Origin: Cynocephalus volans
Lineage: Eukaryota; Chordata; Mammalia; Dermoptera; Cynocephalidae
Direction: 5' to 3'
DNA length: 64,000 nt
Assembly: GCF_027409185.1 (NCBI RefSeq)
Contig: NC_084472.1
Coordinates: 49,339,427-49,403,426, forward strand
The notes below the pieces were generated by a model, which searched no databases, was not told the origin of the DNA, and worked only from the letters and a program-made list of their open reading frames with translations. The position numbers and the translations under genes were made by a program. Each line of letters starts with the position of its first letter. The first letter of the stretch is position 1. Below, piece by piece: positions 11,301 through 26,300 of this stretch.

Positions 11301-14300
11301 TATAAACCTAGCTAGACTCATGCATTTAAAAACATTTTCATGTCAACTTTTTATGAATTTAGAAAAACCAAAATACAAATTTAAAACCTGTAAGATTCAA
11401 AAGTGCCACCTGATGGATCTGTCTAGGAATAATACTCCAGTAGAACTTTGATTTACCTTCAGAGGACAGAAAGAGTGAAGTATACACACTGTCGTATTTT
11501 TAAAGACAATTCAGTATACTTATAGCATCATTATAAAGCAATGATACAGAGGTGATAAATGTCATGTAAGAATTTCTTTGTGGTCTAGCTAGAATAGTTT
11601 TGCTTTTCCTGAGCAATCATTTGCTTCTACTTTCTGGGTACTATCAATCTGAGCCCGATGTTTTTCTTTTACTACTCTCTTCTAAAAACCTAATTTGTGG
11701 CCCAGCCTCAGAAAGAGTAAACAATGGTAACAGATGCAGTGGTGTCCTCGCTCATTCACACTCTATTTCATTGCTTTATCCTCTGTTTCATCCTTCTCAT
11801 TTGTTCCTCATCTTGCTGTACCATGAGAGAGAGTGAGTGTGTGCTTGTCTTCAGAGCTGCCGTAATTCCTTACTTAAAACAAGATGAAATAGAGATAAAT
11901 AAATCTCTAAACTGAGCTTAAGTGAGGTAAACATGATCAAGATAACCAAACTGAACTTTACAAACACAACTGAGGGCTGGTGGGTTAGTGCAGTTGGTTA
12001 GAGCTCAGTGTTGTAACACCAACATCAAGAGTTTGTATCCCCATACCAGTCACCCACAAAAAATAAAAATAAATAAAAAATAAAAACAATGGGCTGACTG
12101 GTTAGAATGCAGTGCTGATTACACCAAGTCAAAGGTTCAGATCCCCATTCCGGCCAGTGTAAAAAAAAAAAAAAAAAAAGCAGAAAAAACTGAACTTAAA
12201 GCAGCATGGCTATCATCTGCTTTAAACAGAGATGAAAAAGACAGAGAATAACAAATGCTGGTGAGGATGGAGAGAAAGGGGAACTCTCCTACACTGTTGG
12301 TGGGACTGTCAACTAGTGCAGACATTATGGAGAACAGTATGGAGGTTCCTCAAACAACTACAGACAGAAATGCCATATGATCCAGAAATCCCACTGCTGG
12401 GTATATACCCAAGGAATGGAAACCATCATGTTGAAGGGATACATGCACTCACGTGTTCATTACAGCTCTATTTACAATAGCCAAGAGTTGGAACCAACCT
12501 AATTGTCCATCAGTCGACAACTGAATAAAGAAACTGTGATATATATACACAATGGAATACTACTGTGCCATAAAAAAGAATGAAATTATGCCGTTCACAG
12601 CAACATGGATGAGCTTAGAGAAAAATTATGTTAAGTGAAATAAGCCAGACACAGAAAGAGAAATACTGCACATCCTCACACATAAGTGTGAGCTAAAAAA
12701 ATACTCAAATTTTTAAAAAGAAATAAAGATATAACAAAATCACAATAATACATTGAACTTTCAAAAGGAGCAAACAGAACTGAGTCTACTAGAGGTAGGA
12801 AAGGGGAAGGGAGAAAGGGGTTAACAATAAATTGGTAAAGGGCCACAAAAACTGATTACATTGTGTAATGTTGAATATACTAATTATCCTGATTTGAGCA
12901 TCACATATTGCACACAGGCATTGATATTCAATGCTGTACCCCACAGATATGTACAATCAACTATGTTTCAATTAAAAATAAAAATAAGGAGAGACTGACT
13001 CATGGACAAATCAATGCAAAAACAATCATAAAAGGCATGACTGAGTGAAAAGGGTTCTTCAGAGCACAAAGTCAAAACCCCAAACTGCAAGTCACTGCAA
13101 AAATGATGCATAGGAAATTGATGGTAACTTTGATATACAGCTTTGATACCTTTTTCAAGCATGTATTTGTTATAAAGGTTTTTTATCACCTGCTATCAGT
13201 TTCAGAAAAACTTTGTTTTATTTATATATATATATATATAAACTTCCTGATTGATTCATCACTTGCTAGATGTGCCACTGAACCTAATGAGCAGTATAAA
13301 ATTTATCCAAATATAAAAGCCAAGTTTTTGAAGTTATGTTAAACTGCCTTACCTAATGTCTTCATCTGTGACAATGAAAGCTTTGCAAAGGGGTTGAGAT
13401 GTGTTAAGCCAAACAGCGGGGTTCTTTTCCACAGCAGGGGAGACTTGCCCTGTGATTGGTGCAGAGCTTGTATGTAAAGCACTGGCAACAGCAGATAAAA
13501 GAGTCTCATCATTGCTACCTGGACCAACTCCTGCAATTGGAAATAAGTACCAGTTAAAGAAAATTTCTTGATATGCCAAATAAGCAAATCTTACATGATC
13601 TAAAACAGCTTATATTTTTATATGCATTTGGGATCATATATTTAAAGCTGACACAAGCCAAAGCAGCAAAGGATAATACTATACATGCACTTAGTAGATA
13701 TTATACACTAAAGAATTCACATTAAAGAAATAGTAACAAAATAGCATTTAAATAAGACTTTAACATAACTTTAAAATACATTTTCCAAGGTCCTAAACTT
13801 TTGAACAGTTGGTTGCATTTCCTCAAGCAAGGTCAATTATTTTAATGATCTAAGTCCCTTGTAAAGTCATTATACTCAAGTATCCCTATTAATGTGTATC
13901 CCTAGAGTCCTGGAATAGTTTCTTCTTGTAGCTTTTAACATTAATTTCTAGCAGTATCTCAATGCTTATCTTCTTTGTTTCAGGACTTCAAAGGAAAAGT
14001 CAATGTAAGCATACTGTACCTGCAGTTTTAACAGCTTTTTCAAATACCTAACAAAATATCCAAATTCACAGTATTAATCATTGTACACTTTGACTACTTG
14101 TAGAAGACTGGCACCACGGTCACATTTAAATTCATTGCTTAAAATCCTAAACTTGTTTAACTAGATAAAGTAATAATTTCCAAGAACATAAAGGGAGGAG
14201 ACAATAGTCTTACAGTGAATTATGAGGATTTTTGCACAATCCACAATAAATCAAGATTTAGAAGCTGAAGTTGTAATACTTGAAAAAGAATGCTTCGTTA

Positions 14301-17300
14301 GAACTTGGAGTAACCATATGATATGACAGGTAGACTAGCCACTGAGTTCTCCACCCCATATCCCACTTGCTGCTGTTACTGGACCAAAGTGGATCTGTTC
14401 CCTTAAGTGCTGCTTAGCAGTAGTTTGTGGAGGGAGGGGCAGAAGGAGAGATGTTAGTTGTTCTGGTAAGAGGATGAGAGAAAGAGCAAGTGCTGGGGCC
14501 ATACGCTGCCGTAAGCAGGAAGCCTGGGAAATTCTGTTGCTCATCTGCACTTGGTGCTAAAAGCAGCACATGGGTTAACTTATATGATGAACCTAACCTA
14601 ATGCCAAAATTTTTACACAGGAAAAAAAACTGCTACACTGAAGCATCCCTGAAAGTTTTTCATGTACATTTTTCCAGGGTTCACTAAAACACAAGAGGCA
14701 CGTCATCCAGCAAGGTATATGATCCCACAAAGCAAAGACCTCGTGTCAGTCATTACTGCGTCCACAGCATCTAACACAGGGCCTAGCACACAGTAGGTAC
14801 TTAATAAATATCTGCTCAACTGTACTTAGATAATACCTTGAAGACCTTTAGGTAGTTCCATGGTTTTTATAATTTGTTCTGTTACATCTGATGCACTAAG
14901 TCCTTGTAGCCTCTTCTCCCAGAAAAGCTGTAAGGCAAAATATCACTGTTAATAGATACATTCTTGAAACAAGAAAGTAGCGCATCGATGCTGTTGAATA
15001 ATGAAATTTAAGTCATTTCAGTAGTTTCTTATAATTTCCTTATTTTTTCCTTACAAAAAGCTAAATGATATTCCAAACATGAATTATTTCAACACATCAT
15101 AATTCTTTCAGATGACATTACTCAAAAAATGTTTTGTTATTTTATGCAACCTATTCACTTGTTACAGACTGTAGATTGTTATATGCTATACACTATATAT
15201 AGTTTTTTATAAGGAATCTTTCAAAAAATATAATTTGAATTTTTTAAAAAATTCATTTAGCATGAAATTTTAATGTTACAATTTATCAGGGAAAAGAAAA
15301 AAATTACAGTATGTATTACCCCCTTTATCCAATATCTTTAGGAAAAGCGCTACTCCACATATGTCATTTTTCCAAGACACTGAAGTTTAGCCCTTTAGCA
15401 AACTTTAAGGGGACAAAAGACTTTTAATGAAAACTTTTCTAAATGTCTTAAATACCCCCGTTTTTTAAGTTGGATGTCACATTGATGAGTGACTTTCTCC
15501 TGTTGCACTGGGCCTGAGCCACTTCAGTCACTCAGGGGCCTCAGGTCATCATGATGGGAATCAGAGAGCACACTAAAAGGCTCTTCATACCCTAGGGGGC
15601 TACTGAGGTATGCAATTGCTTATTCAGACACTAATGGTCCAAGACAGTTGTGCTTTTTTTTTCTTTATTGTCTCTCTTAGTTAGCTATTACTTCTCACTA
15701 ACGGCACTCATCCATTCAACATATATTTATTGAGCTCCTACTATGTGCTGTGCTTGTCCTGTGGATGCAAAAGTCAATAAGATGGACATTGTCCTTGTCC
15801 TTAAGCCTCATCTCTTTCCTAGTCTGCTTCATATTTCCTGCAGCCAGAAAACAGGTAAAGTAATTCTATAGGACTGTATATATCTGTCTTTAATCTTGGA
15901 TACTAGTGCCTGTCACATAGTTGGCACTAAAAAAAATATTTGTGTGAATGACTGAAAATGGAAGCAACTGGACTCAGCATGAGGATTTGAGGGACACACA
16001 AACCCATGTTGAAACGCCAGATCCAATATCCTGTAAATGTACAACCCTGGACAAGTTCTATAACCTCTTAGGAAGCACCAATTTCCTCTTCTGTAAATGT
16101 GGCAGCAATGGCTATCACATAAGATTACTGTGGGGATTAATTAGGTAATATGTGTAAAGCACATGTAATACAATAGACGTAAGGTTTATTGTATTTATTT
16201 TAGCAAATATTGGCCACTCTGAGGGCTTTGGAGGCTTATATTCTGACTTCTGGATATATGTAAAGTATCAGACAATTACCTTCCAAACAAATGAGAAGAT
16301 AAAGTAGTAAAATTCTGTTCATGGCAGAATAGTAATATGATGGATTTATAATAATCTCAGTGCTGTAATCTGCAACAGAATGTTCTACTCTCCTCTGAAG
16401 ATCTTTGGTACAGTAACATCTCCTTACATCTCCCTACAAATCTCATAATCAGTAGAATATGTGGTCAATATGAACAGGTCAACAATAAGAGAACATGAAT
16501 ACATTAATCATCATGGATAAAAAGTAGTTAGGTGAAAGTAATAATTGATGAACGTAACAAATGTCCCAAGAAACCCTGCCTGGTTTCTATTTACTTTTCG
16601 GTGGAATAATATCATCTATGTTTCGAATATCACAGCTATAGAAAAAAACAAGAAAAACAAAATCCAGTTAAATTTATAATAAAAAAGTACTCAAGAGATC
16701 AGTATGAGATTAGGAAGTGCTTTTATAATAAAATTAGACATATATGTATATATGTTGTACATAAAATTTAATTAGCAAAAATAAATCAACACTACCAAAA
16801 AATAAAAGCATGGGAGTTATGGACAGATATGATCACTAATATTTCACATTTAAAAATTCCAATTCCAATTATTAAAAGGTAATTTTTTTAGATTCTACCA
16901 TTTTTAATTCTAAACTTTTAAATTTCTGTCAATAAAAAGAAAGATGATACAAAAATTTAGAACAGAAAATTTCACAAAATAAATCTTGGATTGAAACACA
17001 GGTGGATGGCTCTGGATTACAAGGAGTCATGGTACCACCACATGTCATCTGACAGCCCTCAACTACAGCTGACGTCAGAATCTGATACGCGCATATGCCC
17101 TCTTTATACAAGAGTACATAAGAAACCAATATTTCGCACATGTTCTTTCGATGGTAAAAGCACCATCTTCAGAGTTCAGGAGCAGAAAAAATAAAATGCT
17201 AATGCCATGAAAATGATTATATATATTTATTCATGCATATGTATGTATGTGTACAGGTATGCATGTATGTGTACAAGTACAGGTGAGGTGCGTGTGTGCG

Positions 17301-20300
17301 CAAGTGTGTGTGTGTGTATGTGTGCGCATGTTGTGTATCTCCCTCTTCCCCCACCTAGGGGAGGGACAGGGAGTGAGAAAGGTTAGAGAAGGAAAGGAGG
17401 CTAGTTTGAAAAAAAAAACAGTTAAGTGGTCAAGGTCACTTCCTCTCCATCCTTTCCACCACTCACTCAAAGCTAATGATCCCACCTAATGTCACTGAGA
17501 ACTGAAATAGTCCTCATGAGATAAAATGTCTGTTCACACTTAGTATATTACTAACGCCTTTTCTCTACATCCATCTTCTCAGATTCTTCCCTGTTTTATT
17601 TGTTTTCGTGTCGGGGGAGGGGGTTCTTTGCATTTTAAAATACATTTTAAATGTACATACAGCAGGCATTATGCTAAGGGAAAGAAGTCAGTCTTTCCCT
17701 CACTGGGTGATTCAATTCATATGACATCCTGAAAAGGCAAAAGTACAGGGATGGTTGCTGGGGGTTGGGGTGGAGGGAGGGTCTGATGACGAAGGGTCAG
17801 CTCAAGGGACACCTTGGGTGTGCTGGCACTGTACTCTACGGTTTTCAACAAACGCAAACTTTATCCCGCTGATACAATGACCACCATCTTTTTCTTTCCG
17901 AGCCCGTTCCTCAAGGAATGATCAACACATACTATCTCCATTCCCTGGCCCTTCTCAATTTTATCACCCCATCCCCCTTTCCATCTAAATTTCAATAAAT
18001 TTATTCTAAAAGTTAGTCACCTCCTCTCCCAAAATTCCATGATCTTTGTTTATTATCTTTGGCTACTTTATAGCCTTCAGTGCTTTGGAGGGAGATGGCG
18101 GGAGGTGTTTTCTTTTGCCTAAATTTAAAATTTCCTAATGATCTCCAGGTTTTTCCTCAGTGATTATTTTCACTTGGAGTTCTTGCACTGCATTACTTCC
18201 CCAACCATTAGAACTCCAAAGACAATAATATTCAAAAGAGAAATCTCTCTTAACGTGTTAGGAGTCCCCCTATACGACAGCAACCTAGCCTCTTCCACCA
18301 CACTTCATAAACACTACTGCTGTAAGAAATCCTAATCTGCCCTCTGAAAATCTGATTTCACCTGCCAAATACAATGGTTTTCTCAGCTTAATCTTGCTGC
18401 CTGGTGTAAGGCCAAATAATCAATAAATATAATACGTATAAGGGACAGTGATTTAATATTTGAAGAAACTCCCACAATGCACTATCACTCTCAGTTATTA
18501 CATCCCTCTCTAATCCCCACTAACCAGACTAAGTGCCTGTAATATCTTGTTCGCCTTGTCACCCTCCAGTATGTTAGAAAATTGGATAGCTCCCACATGC
18601 GTATCACCTTATATTGCCAATGGCCTGGGCAATGCCCTGTCTAGTAAACCAGCTGATTGAGGGAGTAGCATAGGATGGGATTAGAAGTTACCCAAACCAC
18701 AAAAGGGCCTAAAATATCAGTGACAGGGCAGTCCATCTTTGGAGAAACCATCTTCGTAGACACTGGAGTCCATCTCTCTACTTTTTCTCCTCACCGTTCC
18801 CTTTACTTACAGAGTACATCCAGGCCATCAACAGAAGCACGGCTGTGCGAGCTTGATCTATCTTAGCATCCCAGGGGATGATGTGACAGTTACCATCTCA
18901 CTAAAGCTGCTTCTTTGGTGAGATGAATGATAGAGTCTGTTTACTGAAAGTAAAGCTAACGCAGAATACAACTATAGCATTTTCTTTTCTTATCTGCTTT
19001 TGAGTTAATGTGGATTTGGGGGAATTTGTTCAACTTGCCTCATGAAGAACATCCAAAGAAGAGGATACAGAAGAAACAGGGATCACAAACAACTCCTCTC
19101 AACCACGCATGAACACATATCCCTGTCTGGATGCTCTGGGACCTGAGGCTGCTAATGCTTATTATTATCATTCTCTGTCATTCTGAGCTTATTGATATGT
19201 ACTCTGAAGATATCTGTGCTCTTTCAGGAAAGTTGGAAGAGGATGGTTTACAGGAAAAAGTAATTAGAGGATCAATCAAAATTCAACAAATATTCTTTGA
19301 GTACCCATTACACACAAAGTATTTTTCTGAATACTGGGGACAATTGTTAAAATAATTAGTAACCACTGCCCTGTAGGAGCTTACTATTTGATGGAAAACA
19401 AGCAAAATTCTACAAGACAGATTGTGATAAATGTAATAATGAAGATACAAAATTAACTTTTGTTTTGGAGACTCCGGGAAGGCTTTTAGGAAGAATTAAC
19501 TCTTGGAAAATGTGTAAGAATCCTATAGGCATATAGAAGACTACTCCAGTCCTAGAAAATAGCTTAAGAAAAGGAAAGGAGGTGAGACAGAGAGTACAGG
19601 CCAGTATTTCCAAATGATTTTATGCAGAACAACAACCTAGGAGGCTTATTTCAAGGCCTTGCCCCCAGATTTTCTGTTCAATAGGCCTAGAGTTAGGGAG
19701 CTTGTTTTATTTATTTATTTTTTTACAAGCATCTTAGGTGATTCTGATGCCGGTCCAAGGATCTCTGTTTGAGAAAGACTGGTTAGGCTTGTGTTGAGAA
19801 AATGGTAGTGTACACAAAAAGGAGGTATGTAGTGATCACCAACATCTCTACGCTATATTCCTAACTATGCCAGAAGATGAAAATTCCTAATTATGCCACA
19901 AGTTATTGCAGAGGACTGGAGGAAGATATTTGCCTTCCTATTATTTCGCTGCAGCAGGACGTGTATTGAAGTTTATTTAAAAGTATACCTAATTATTTAG
20001 GTGTAAATAGAGAAAGGGCTTACCCAAAGTTCTGTTCTACCCAGTGAGATTACGTCCAGTCACATTGCCTTGGGGTGGAGAAGGAGGAAGAGGGCAACTA
20101 CCACTTAACCATCGAGCCCTTTCCAAAGGCCTGGCACTGTGCCAAGGGCTTTATGTGCAAGAATTTAGTTACTCTTTCCTACAGCATTTTGGAGAAGGTA
20201 TTATTACTCTCATTTATGGATAAAGAAACTGAAGCTTAGAAGTACTTTGGTAAGCAGGAACAACTACACAACTTGCAGGGCCCAGTACAAAATAAAAATG

Positions 20301-23300
20301 TGAGTCCCCTAGTCTAAAAAAGTATTTAGAATTTTGAGGGAGCAAGAGCAGAGCATTAAACTGCACAGGTTGCAGGCCCACAAAGCTGGCGATGGTAGTA
20401 AGTATAGTGCAGCGGGGGCTGGTCGGTTAGCTAGTTGGTTAGGGTGCAGTGTTGCCACACCAACATCAAGGGTTCAGATCTTCATACCAGACAGCCACCA
20501 AAAATATACCAAATTATAGTGCAGTAATAGAAAGGAAAGAAGAGTAGAGAAAGGAGATCCCTATACTACGCAGCAGTATTTAGGGAAATACTGTGATATA
20601 ATCTCATCCTGCGAATTTCTTAAAACAAGGAAGGCAACAGAAAATATTTCTGGCTGGATCTATGCAATACAAAGGAATCTTCCCTTAACTCCTCGTTAAA
20701 ATAAGCCAAGGACTTTCTTCCCTGTTGTTCCTCACTGGGAGGAACAGTTAAAAGGATCACTGTCAAGGCTCTCCACAGTTGAGGAATATGGGTAAGGAAG
20801 GAGGGAAGGCCAGGAAGTGAGCAAACCATAATGGGGAAGAAGGATCAGAATTGTATTCTATTTAAAGTCCAGTGGATAATGTGGATAACTTTTAATTAAG
20901 ATTTCCTGAAACTGTAATTTTCTTGTTATTTTTAGTCCACTTATTTCCATGTTGTGATGATAGTAAAGCCCTTAGAAAAACCTCAAAAGGGCTTTGAGCT
21001 AGTTTCAAGAATAGAAGGTTGGAGAGAATAATCAGGGAATACAGACTACGTTTCTGTGCTGCAGTGGATAAAGAAGAAAAAAATAACCATAACCAATAGC
21101 AATGGCCTCACGTAGAATTCCTAGGTCCTGGCAATTCTGGGATAGATGTTTAGCAGCATGCTTTGCCTATACCACTAGATGTCAGTAGAACCACCCCAGT
21201 TGTGACAAGCAAAAAATGTCTCTGAACATTGCCAAATTTCCCCTATTTGGGGATGCAGAGTGCAGTGTACAGTGAAGAGAGACATAGGAAAAACAAAATC
21301 GAGTCTAGCTGAGAACTGCTGGTCCAGAGAAAGGGGACAGGAAGACGGAGGTGCACAATGGCAGCGGCCCAGATCTCCCAGCAGAAACAGAAAGGAGAGC
21401 CCTCCACTGGTACATACCATCACTGCAACCGGTTCTTCTCAACTTCCAAGAGTCCCAACCCAGCTCCTCATTCCTGGGCCAACCACTCTGAGTGCTTGGA
21501 GCTGAGTGTCTCCTTTTTCACTGCCAGACAACTAAGGAGTAGGGGACCCAGTCAAGTAAGTAAGATAAAGCAGAAGTGGGAGAAGAATTTCCTGCCTTAG
21601 AAATTCAGTCCATTTCCTATAAACATGGTTATAAACAGTAACTATCTCTAATAATTTAGACACACTTTAGATTAAATAGTCTTTTATGGGCTGGTCTAGG
21701 ATGCTAAAACCATTTATGATATTATTTCTATTGAAAGACGTAGAGTTCCAAATAACTAAAACGTGGAATTTTCAAAAAGCATCTGCACGTGCAAATTTTA
21801 GAAGGAGCTCTCTGTTATTACCACAGAATCAGGGGTCATAAGCACGTGTGAATCTGTCACTGACTGCTGAGAGAGGCATGGCTCCATTTAGAATGATTTT
21901 AGGTGTTCAACTACAGGTAACAAAATACAACAAACAGGTTGACTTTGAACATGTTAATGTCCATAAATACTTAGCATGTAGCTATCAGTAGGCCTGGCTA
22001 ATTCTAACATAAAATCCAGAGGAAAAGCATCTCACCAAACCGAGCCACACAAAAACTTAAAACTTATTTTAGCCCTTATATATTGCCTTAAAACGCAATT
22101 TCCCTTTTGAAATTATAATCTTCATCAGAAAAAAAATAAGCTGACCATACAGAAACATGCTGAATTTCAATAATGAAACTAAGTAAAGTTCATCTAAAAC
22201 ACCTGTATATCAAAAGTCCCACTTCTTATCGTTTTTAAACACCATAAGCTGAATATTAGCACCTAAGCCGAGAAGCCTCTAATAATCAACCCCACGGCTG
22301 ACTAGAAAAGCCAGGTGCTAAGTCTAAAGGTCCTGAGCCTCTATAAATATCAACCTTTCTACCTCAGATTTCCCATCTCAGAGAGAGATAAGTACGCTGC
22401 CACCATCCTAAGATTATACCTACACCTGTGCTCCCAATCACATCTTCTCCTGCCTCCTGTCAATTTCCCCAACTTCTCTTCTCACATTTTCCATTTCTCC
22501 CTTCCTCTCCTCAGGCTTTTTTCCTTGAAATGACAAATACACTTGAATACGAAAAAACCAAAACATGTCCTTCTTCACACTGCTTTTCCCTCAAACCATC
22601 TCTTTCTTCCTCCTACGCCCAGTAGAGAAATCTTCCATCTTATTTCCTAACCTTTCATTCATTCTCTTCTTTCTATCCCAGGCTCTGCCCCTACTATTAT
22701 ATTAACCCTAACCTCACCCCAGATTCTAATTACCAAATCAAACTCCTGACTCAAGCCTCCTCACCCTACTTCACCGTCTCATTCACCTGCTGTCAGGGGA
22801 CTTACAAAAGTCTGCCTTTGATGATGGTTCTCTGTATGTTTTTGTATTCCCTACTACCATTAAGCAACAAATTAAAACATCTAACAATAATTGTCAAAGA
22901 TATAAGACTAAAAGAATTTTTTCCTTTTTTCTAATAAAAACTATTTAAAATGCATAAGATATGTGATATGTTTTTTAAAGTATATGAAGATAAAAGTATT
23001 AATACTTGTAAAATAGAATAACCAAAAGTTACCTTTAAAATCTCACCATTTTAATCATTTTAATGTACAGCCTTCATCTCCATCATTAGCAGGATGCTAG
23101 ATACATAGCTGGCACTCAAATGTTTGAGGAATGAATTTGTGGCAAAGTAAGGAGACTACAGGATAATGGAAAGAGCATTGGTTTGACAGCTAAATGCTTT
23201 AGTCCTGGTTTACCCACTAAACAGAAGGGCTGTCTTAGGCAAATCACTTGATCTCTTTGGAAGTATTTTCCGAGTAAACCAGAAATACTCATAAATGTCA

Positions 23301-26300
23301 CATCTATCTCAGAAGATTATCAAACACTGATAAAATATAAGAAAGTTCTTTCAAAATACAAAGTTATAATCAAATCGCTCATAAATTTTCTGTTAAGATT
23401 TCAGAAATTCAATAAATATCTCTCTCACTTTCATAAGGCACTTACTAAATCTGATCAAAGACTACAAAATCTTGTCACATACTTGTAGACTAAAGCACAA
23501 CCCAGAAAATGTGCACTTTACATTCACTGTCTCTCGAAAAGCTAACTATGTATGACACTGGGTTAGGGTTATATAGATGAATGGTGTTTCCTGCCTATAA
23601 GGAATTCACTGTCCAGTTTATAAACTGCTCTATTTCAAATCAACCCCACATAGTATCTGAGTTATAGTCCACAAAAACAAATACCGTGGCCTGCAAACAT
23701 CAAAGGTCAAATGTGACCCACCCCCTTATTTTGTTAGGGTGTCTAGGAAGAAAGGGCTAGATACAAGAAAATTATTATGTAAATCAAGGGAAATCTTGGC
23801 TATGTAATCTATAATGTGATCTCTTGTTAAGGCAAAAGATTATAATTTGGGCTAAAGAGGATAGAAGAATGAAGCAAAAGGCAAAAATCAGGGTTGATGA
23901 TTGTACCTAAATTGTACCGTGAATACTCTCTAACTTACATGGAGTGAGCATATCATACTTGTCGAATGCCTGAAAAGGTAACAATAATCCAAAACTGACT
24001 ATAGAATAAGAGTATCATTCACAGTGCCTAAATTTTTCATGTGTTACTCCCACATGAAAAGTTAGAATGATAAGTTTCTTACTGATACATAAGTTTATAT
24101 AAGGATTTAGGTATGTTTTTTCACCAATTTTCCTTTATTTGTCACATGTCAGCATAACTGGAATTATTTGTTCAGTGTTTATTTTCCTTACTAGATTGAA
24201 AGTTTTATGAAGACAGGGTACATGTTTGACATTTTTAGTTATAAAGCATCTGTAATATAATTAGCAATATATGCTGTTAAATAAATGCATTAAGGATTTC
24301 AAAACCCACTCATGCAAGAATTTTGATGTGTAATAGATAAAGATCTATCATTAGCTGTTTATCAAAAGAGATGCCCTTCAAAAAAGCTTTCTTGAAACTG
24401 ATTTCAATAGTGTAAATTAATTCCTAATTTTTTATAGTGGGACACTAATAGATACTATTTCCTTTTTAATAACAATAAGTCAGGAAATAGATGTATGTAC
24501 TACTTAAAATATGACATTATACAACCACCAGAATTAAAACCAAGTTATAAATCTCCAAAATTACCAGAAGTATGAATTTAAATGGAAAATTGGACCACAG
24601 AACAAAAATTGAAAGACCAGAAAATTTCAACAAATATTAAAAACAGTATATAAACACAGTGACAGAATTAAAACCAAACACATCTATGTCAATAAATATA
24701 ATGGTAAACTCACCAATAAAAGAAAAAAAGACCTTCAGATCAGATGAAAAAACAAAACTCAACTATATGTTTTACACAAGAAACATATCTAACAATAAAG
24801 AGACTCAGAAAGCTGAAAATAAAAAGAAAAAGCAAAGAAGTAGCAAGCAAATATAGACATGAGGAAAACAAAGATCCCAATATTACTAGAAGATCACTTC
24901 AAAGCAACAAGAGTCGAATAAGACATAGCATTACCCATTATAATGAAACAACTTCTATAAAATAAATGTTTTCTTATCAATTCATTTGACAGAACTGGAG
25001 TTTGAATTTCCATGAGGAAAAGCACATACATAGGCTGAGTTCCAAATATTTTAATGAAAGTCTTCCCAATACCTCATTCCACCTTTCATCTAGATATGAC
25101 CAATATCAGAAAAAAAGAGAATATCACAACAGATCCTACAAACATCACAAATATTACTAGACAATATATAAACCTTATGCCACTAAATTTGAAAATTATG
25201 AAATGTACAGATTCCCAGAAAAACAGGTTATAAGAAGAAATAGAAAATATGAATTTATCCATGTACCTATTAAATAAATTAAATCTGTAATTTAAAACTT
25301 TCCCACAAAAAAAATTAGGCTGAGATGACTTCACCATTAATTATTTCAAATATTTAAATAAAAATATGAAATTTACAAAAAGTCTTCCAAGGAATATAAA
25401 AAAAAGGGATCACTTCCCAGGTCATTTTACAAGGCTAGCAAACCCTTGATACTAAGGCTTGAGAAGAAAATTACAAGAAAAGAAAAATGCAAGTCAATCT
25501 CTCATCAACACAAATGCAAAAAATCCTAAACCAAATAACAGCAAATCTAAACAGTGATAAACTTGATAAATACATCATGACCATACTGGGCCTAATCCGG
25601 GAATTCAAGGTCTGTTTAACATTTTAAAAAATCAAGGAGTGAAATTCATGACATAAACCAATCACTACAATTCACTACCACAGAAGAAAAAAATTATTTG
25701 AGCATTTAACTAGATTGAGAAAAAGAATTTGTTAAAATTCAATACCCATTCATGAAAAATATTCTTAGTAAACTAAGAATAGAAGTGAATTTCCTTAATC
25801 TGACAAAGGATATTTACAAAAGAAACCTACAGCAAGCATCACATTTAATGGAAAAACATTAAAAGTATTCCCTGGTACCGTGAATGAGACTAGGATTTCT
25901 GTTATCACCAATTCTATTCAAGATTGTATTGGAAGTCCAATACAAGGGAAATAAGACAAGGGAAAAAAGAAAAAATCAAAGGCTTAAGGAGAGATAAGGA
26001 AGAAATAAAATTCTCAGTGGCAGGTAACATGTTCGTTCCTGTATAAAGTCCAACAGAACCACAGATGATTTAATAAGTGAATTTAGGAAGATAACTGAAT
26101 ACAGAGTCAATATAAAAAATTAATTTATTCCTAATACTAGAAACAGATAATTGGAAAATAAAAATTTTGTAAATGATACCATTTACATCAAAAAACATCA
26201 AATATCAAAAAAAAAAAGCATCAAAATACATCAAATATCTAGGAATTAATTAGAGACAAGTTAAATCACCACACTGAAGACTATAAAACCTTAATGGAGG

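Larger units (their letters stand above)
8320..13352 (-). other. MBD2: MBD2 intron 5
   Basis: 5033 bp, phase 2. 8320-10100 has no recognisable feature; the short open frames there look like chance. 10101-10668 is a MaLR LTR. 10670-11970 is AT-rich with no feature seen. 11974-12179 is a SINE pair and 12207-12988 an L1 3' end. A short TA repeat (about 13224-13241) precedes exon 5. Confidence 0.85.
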
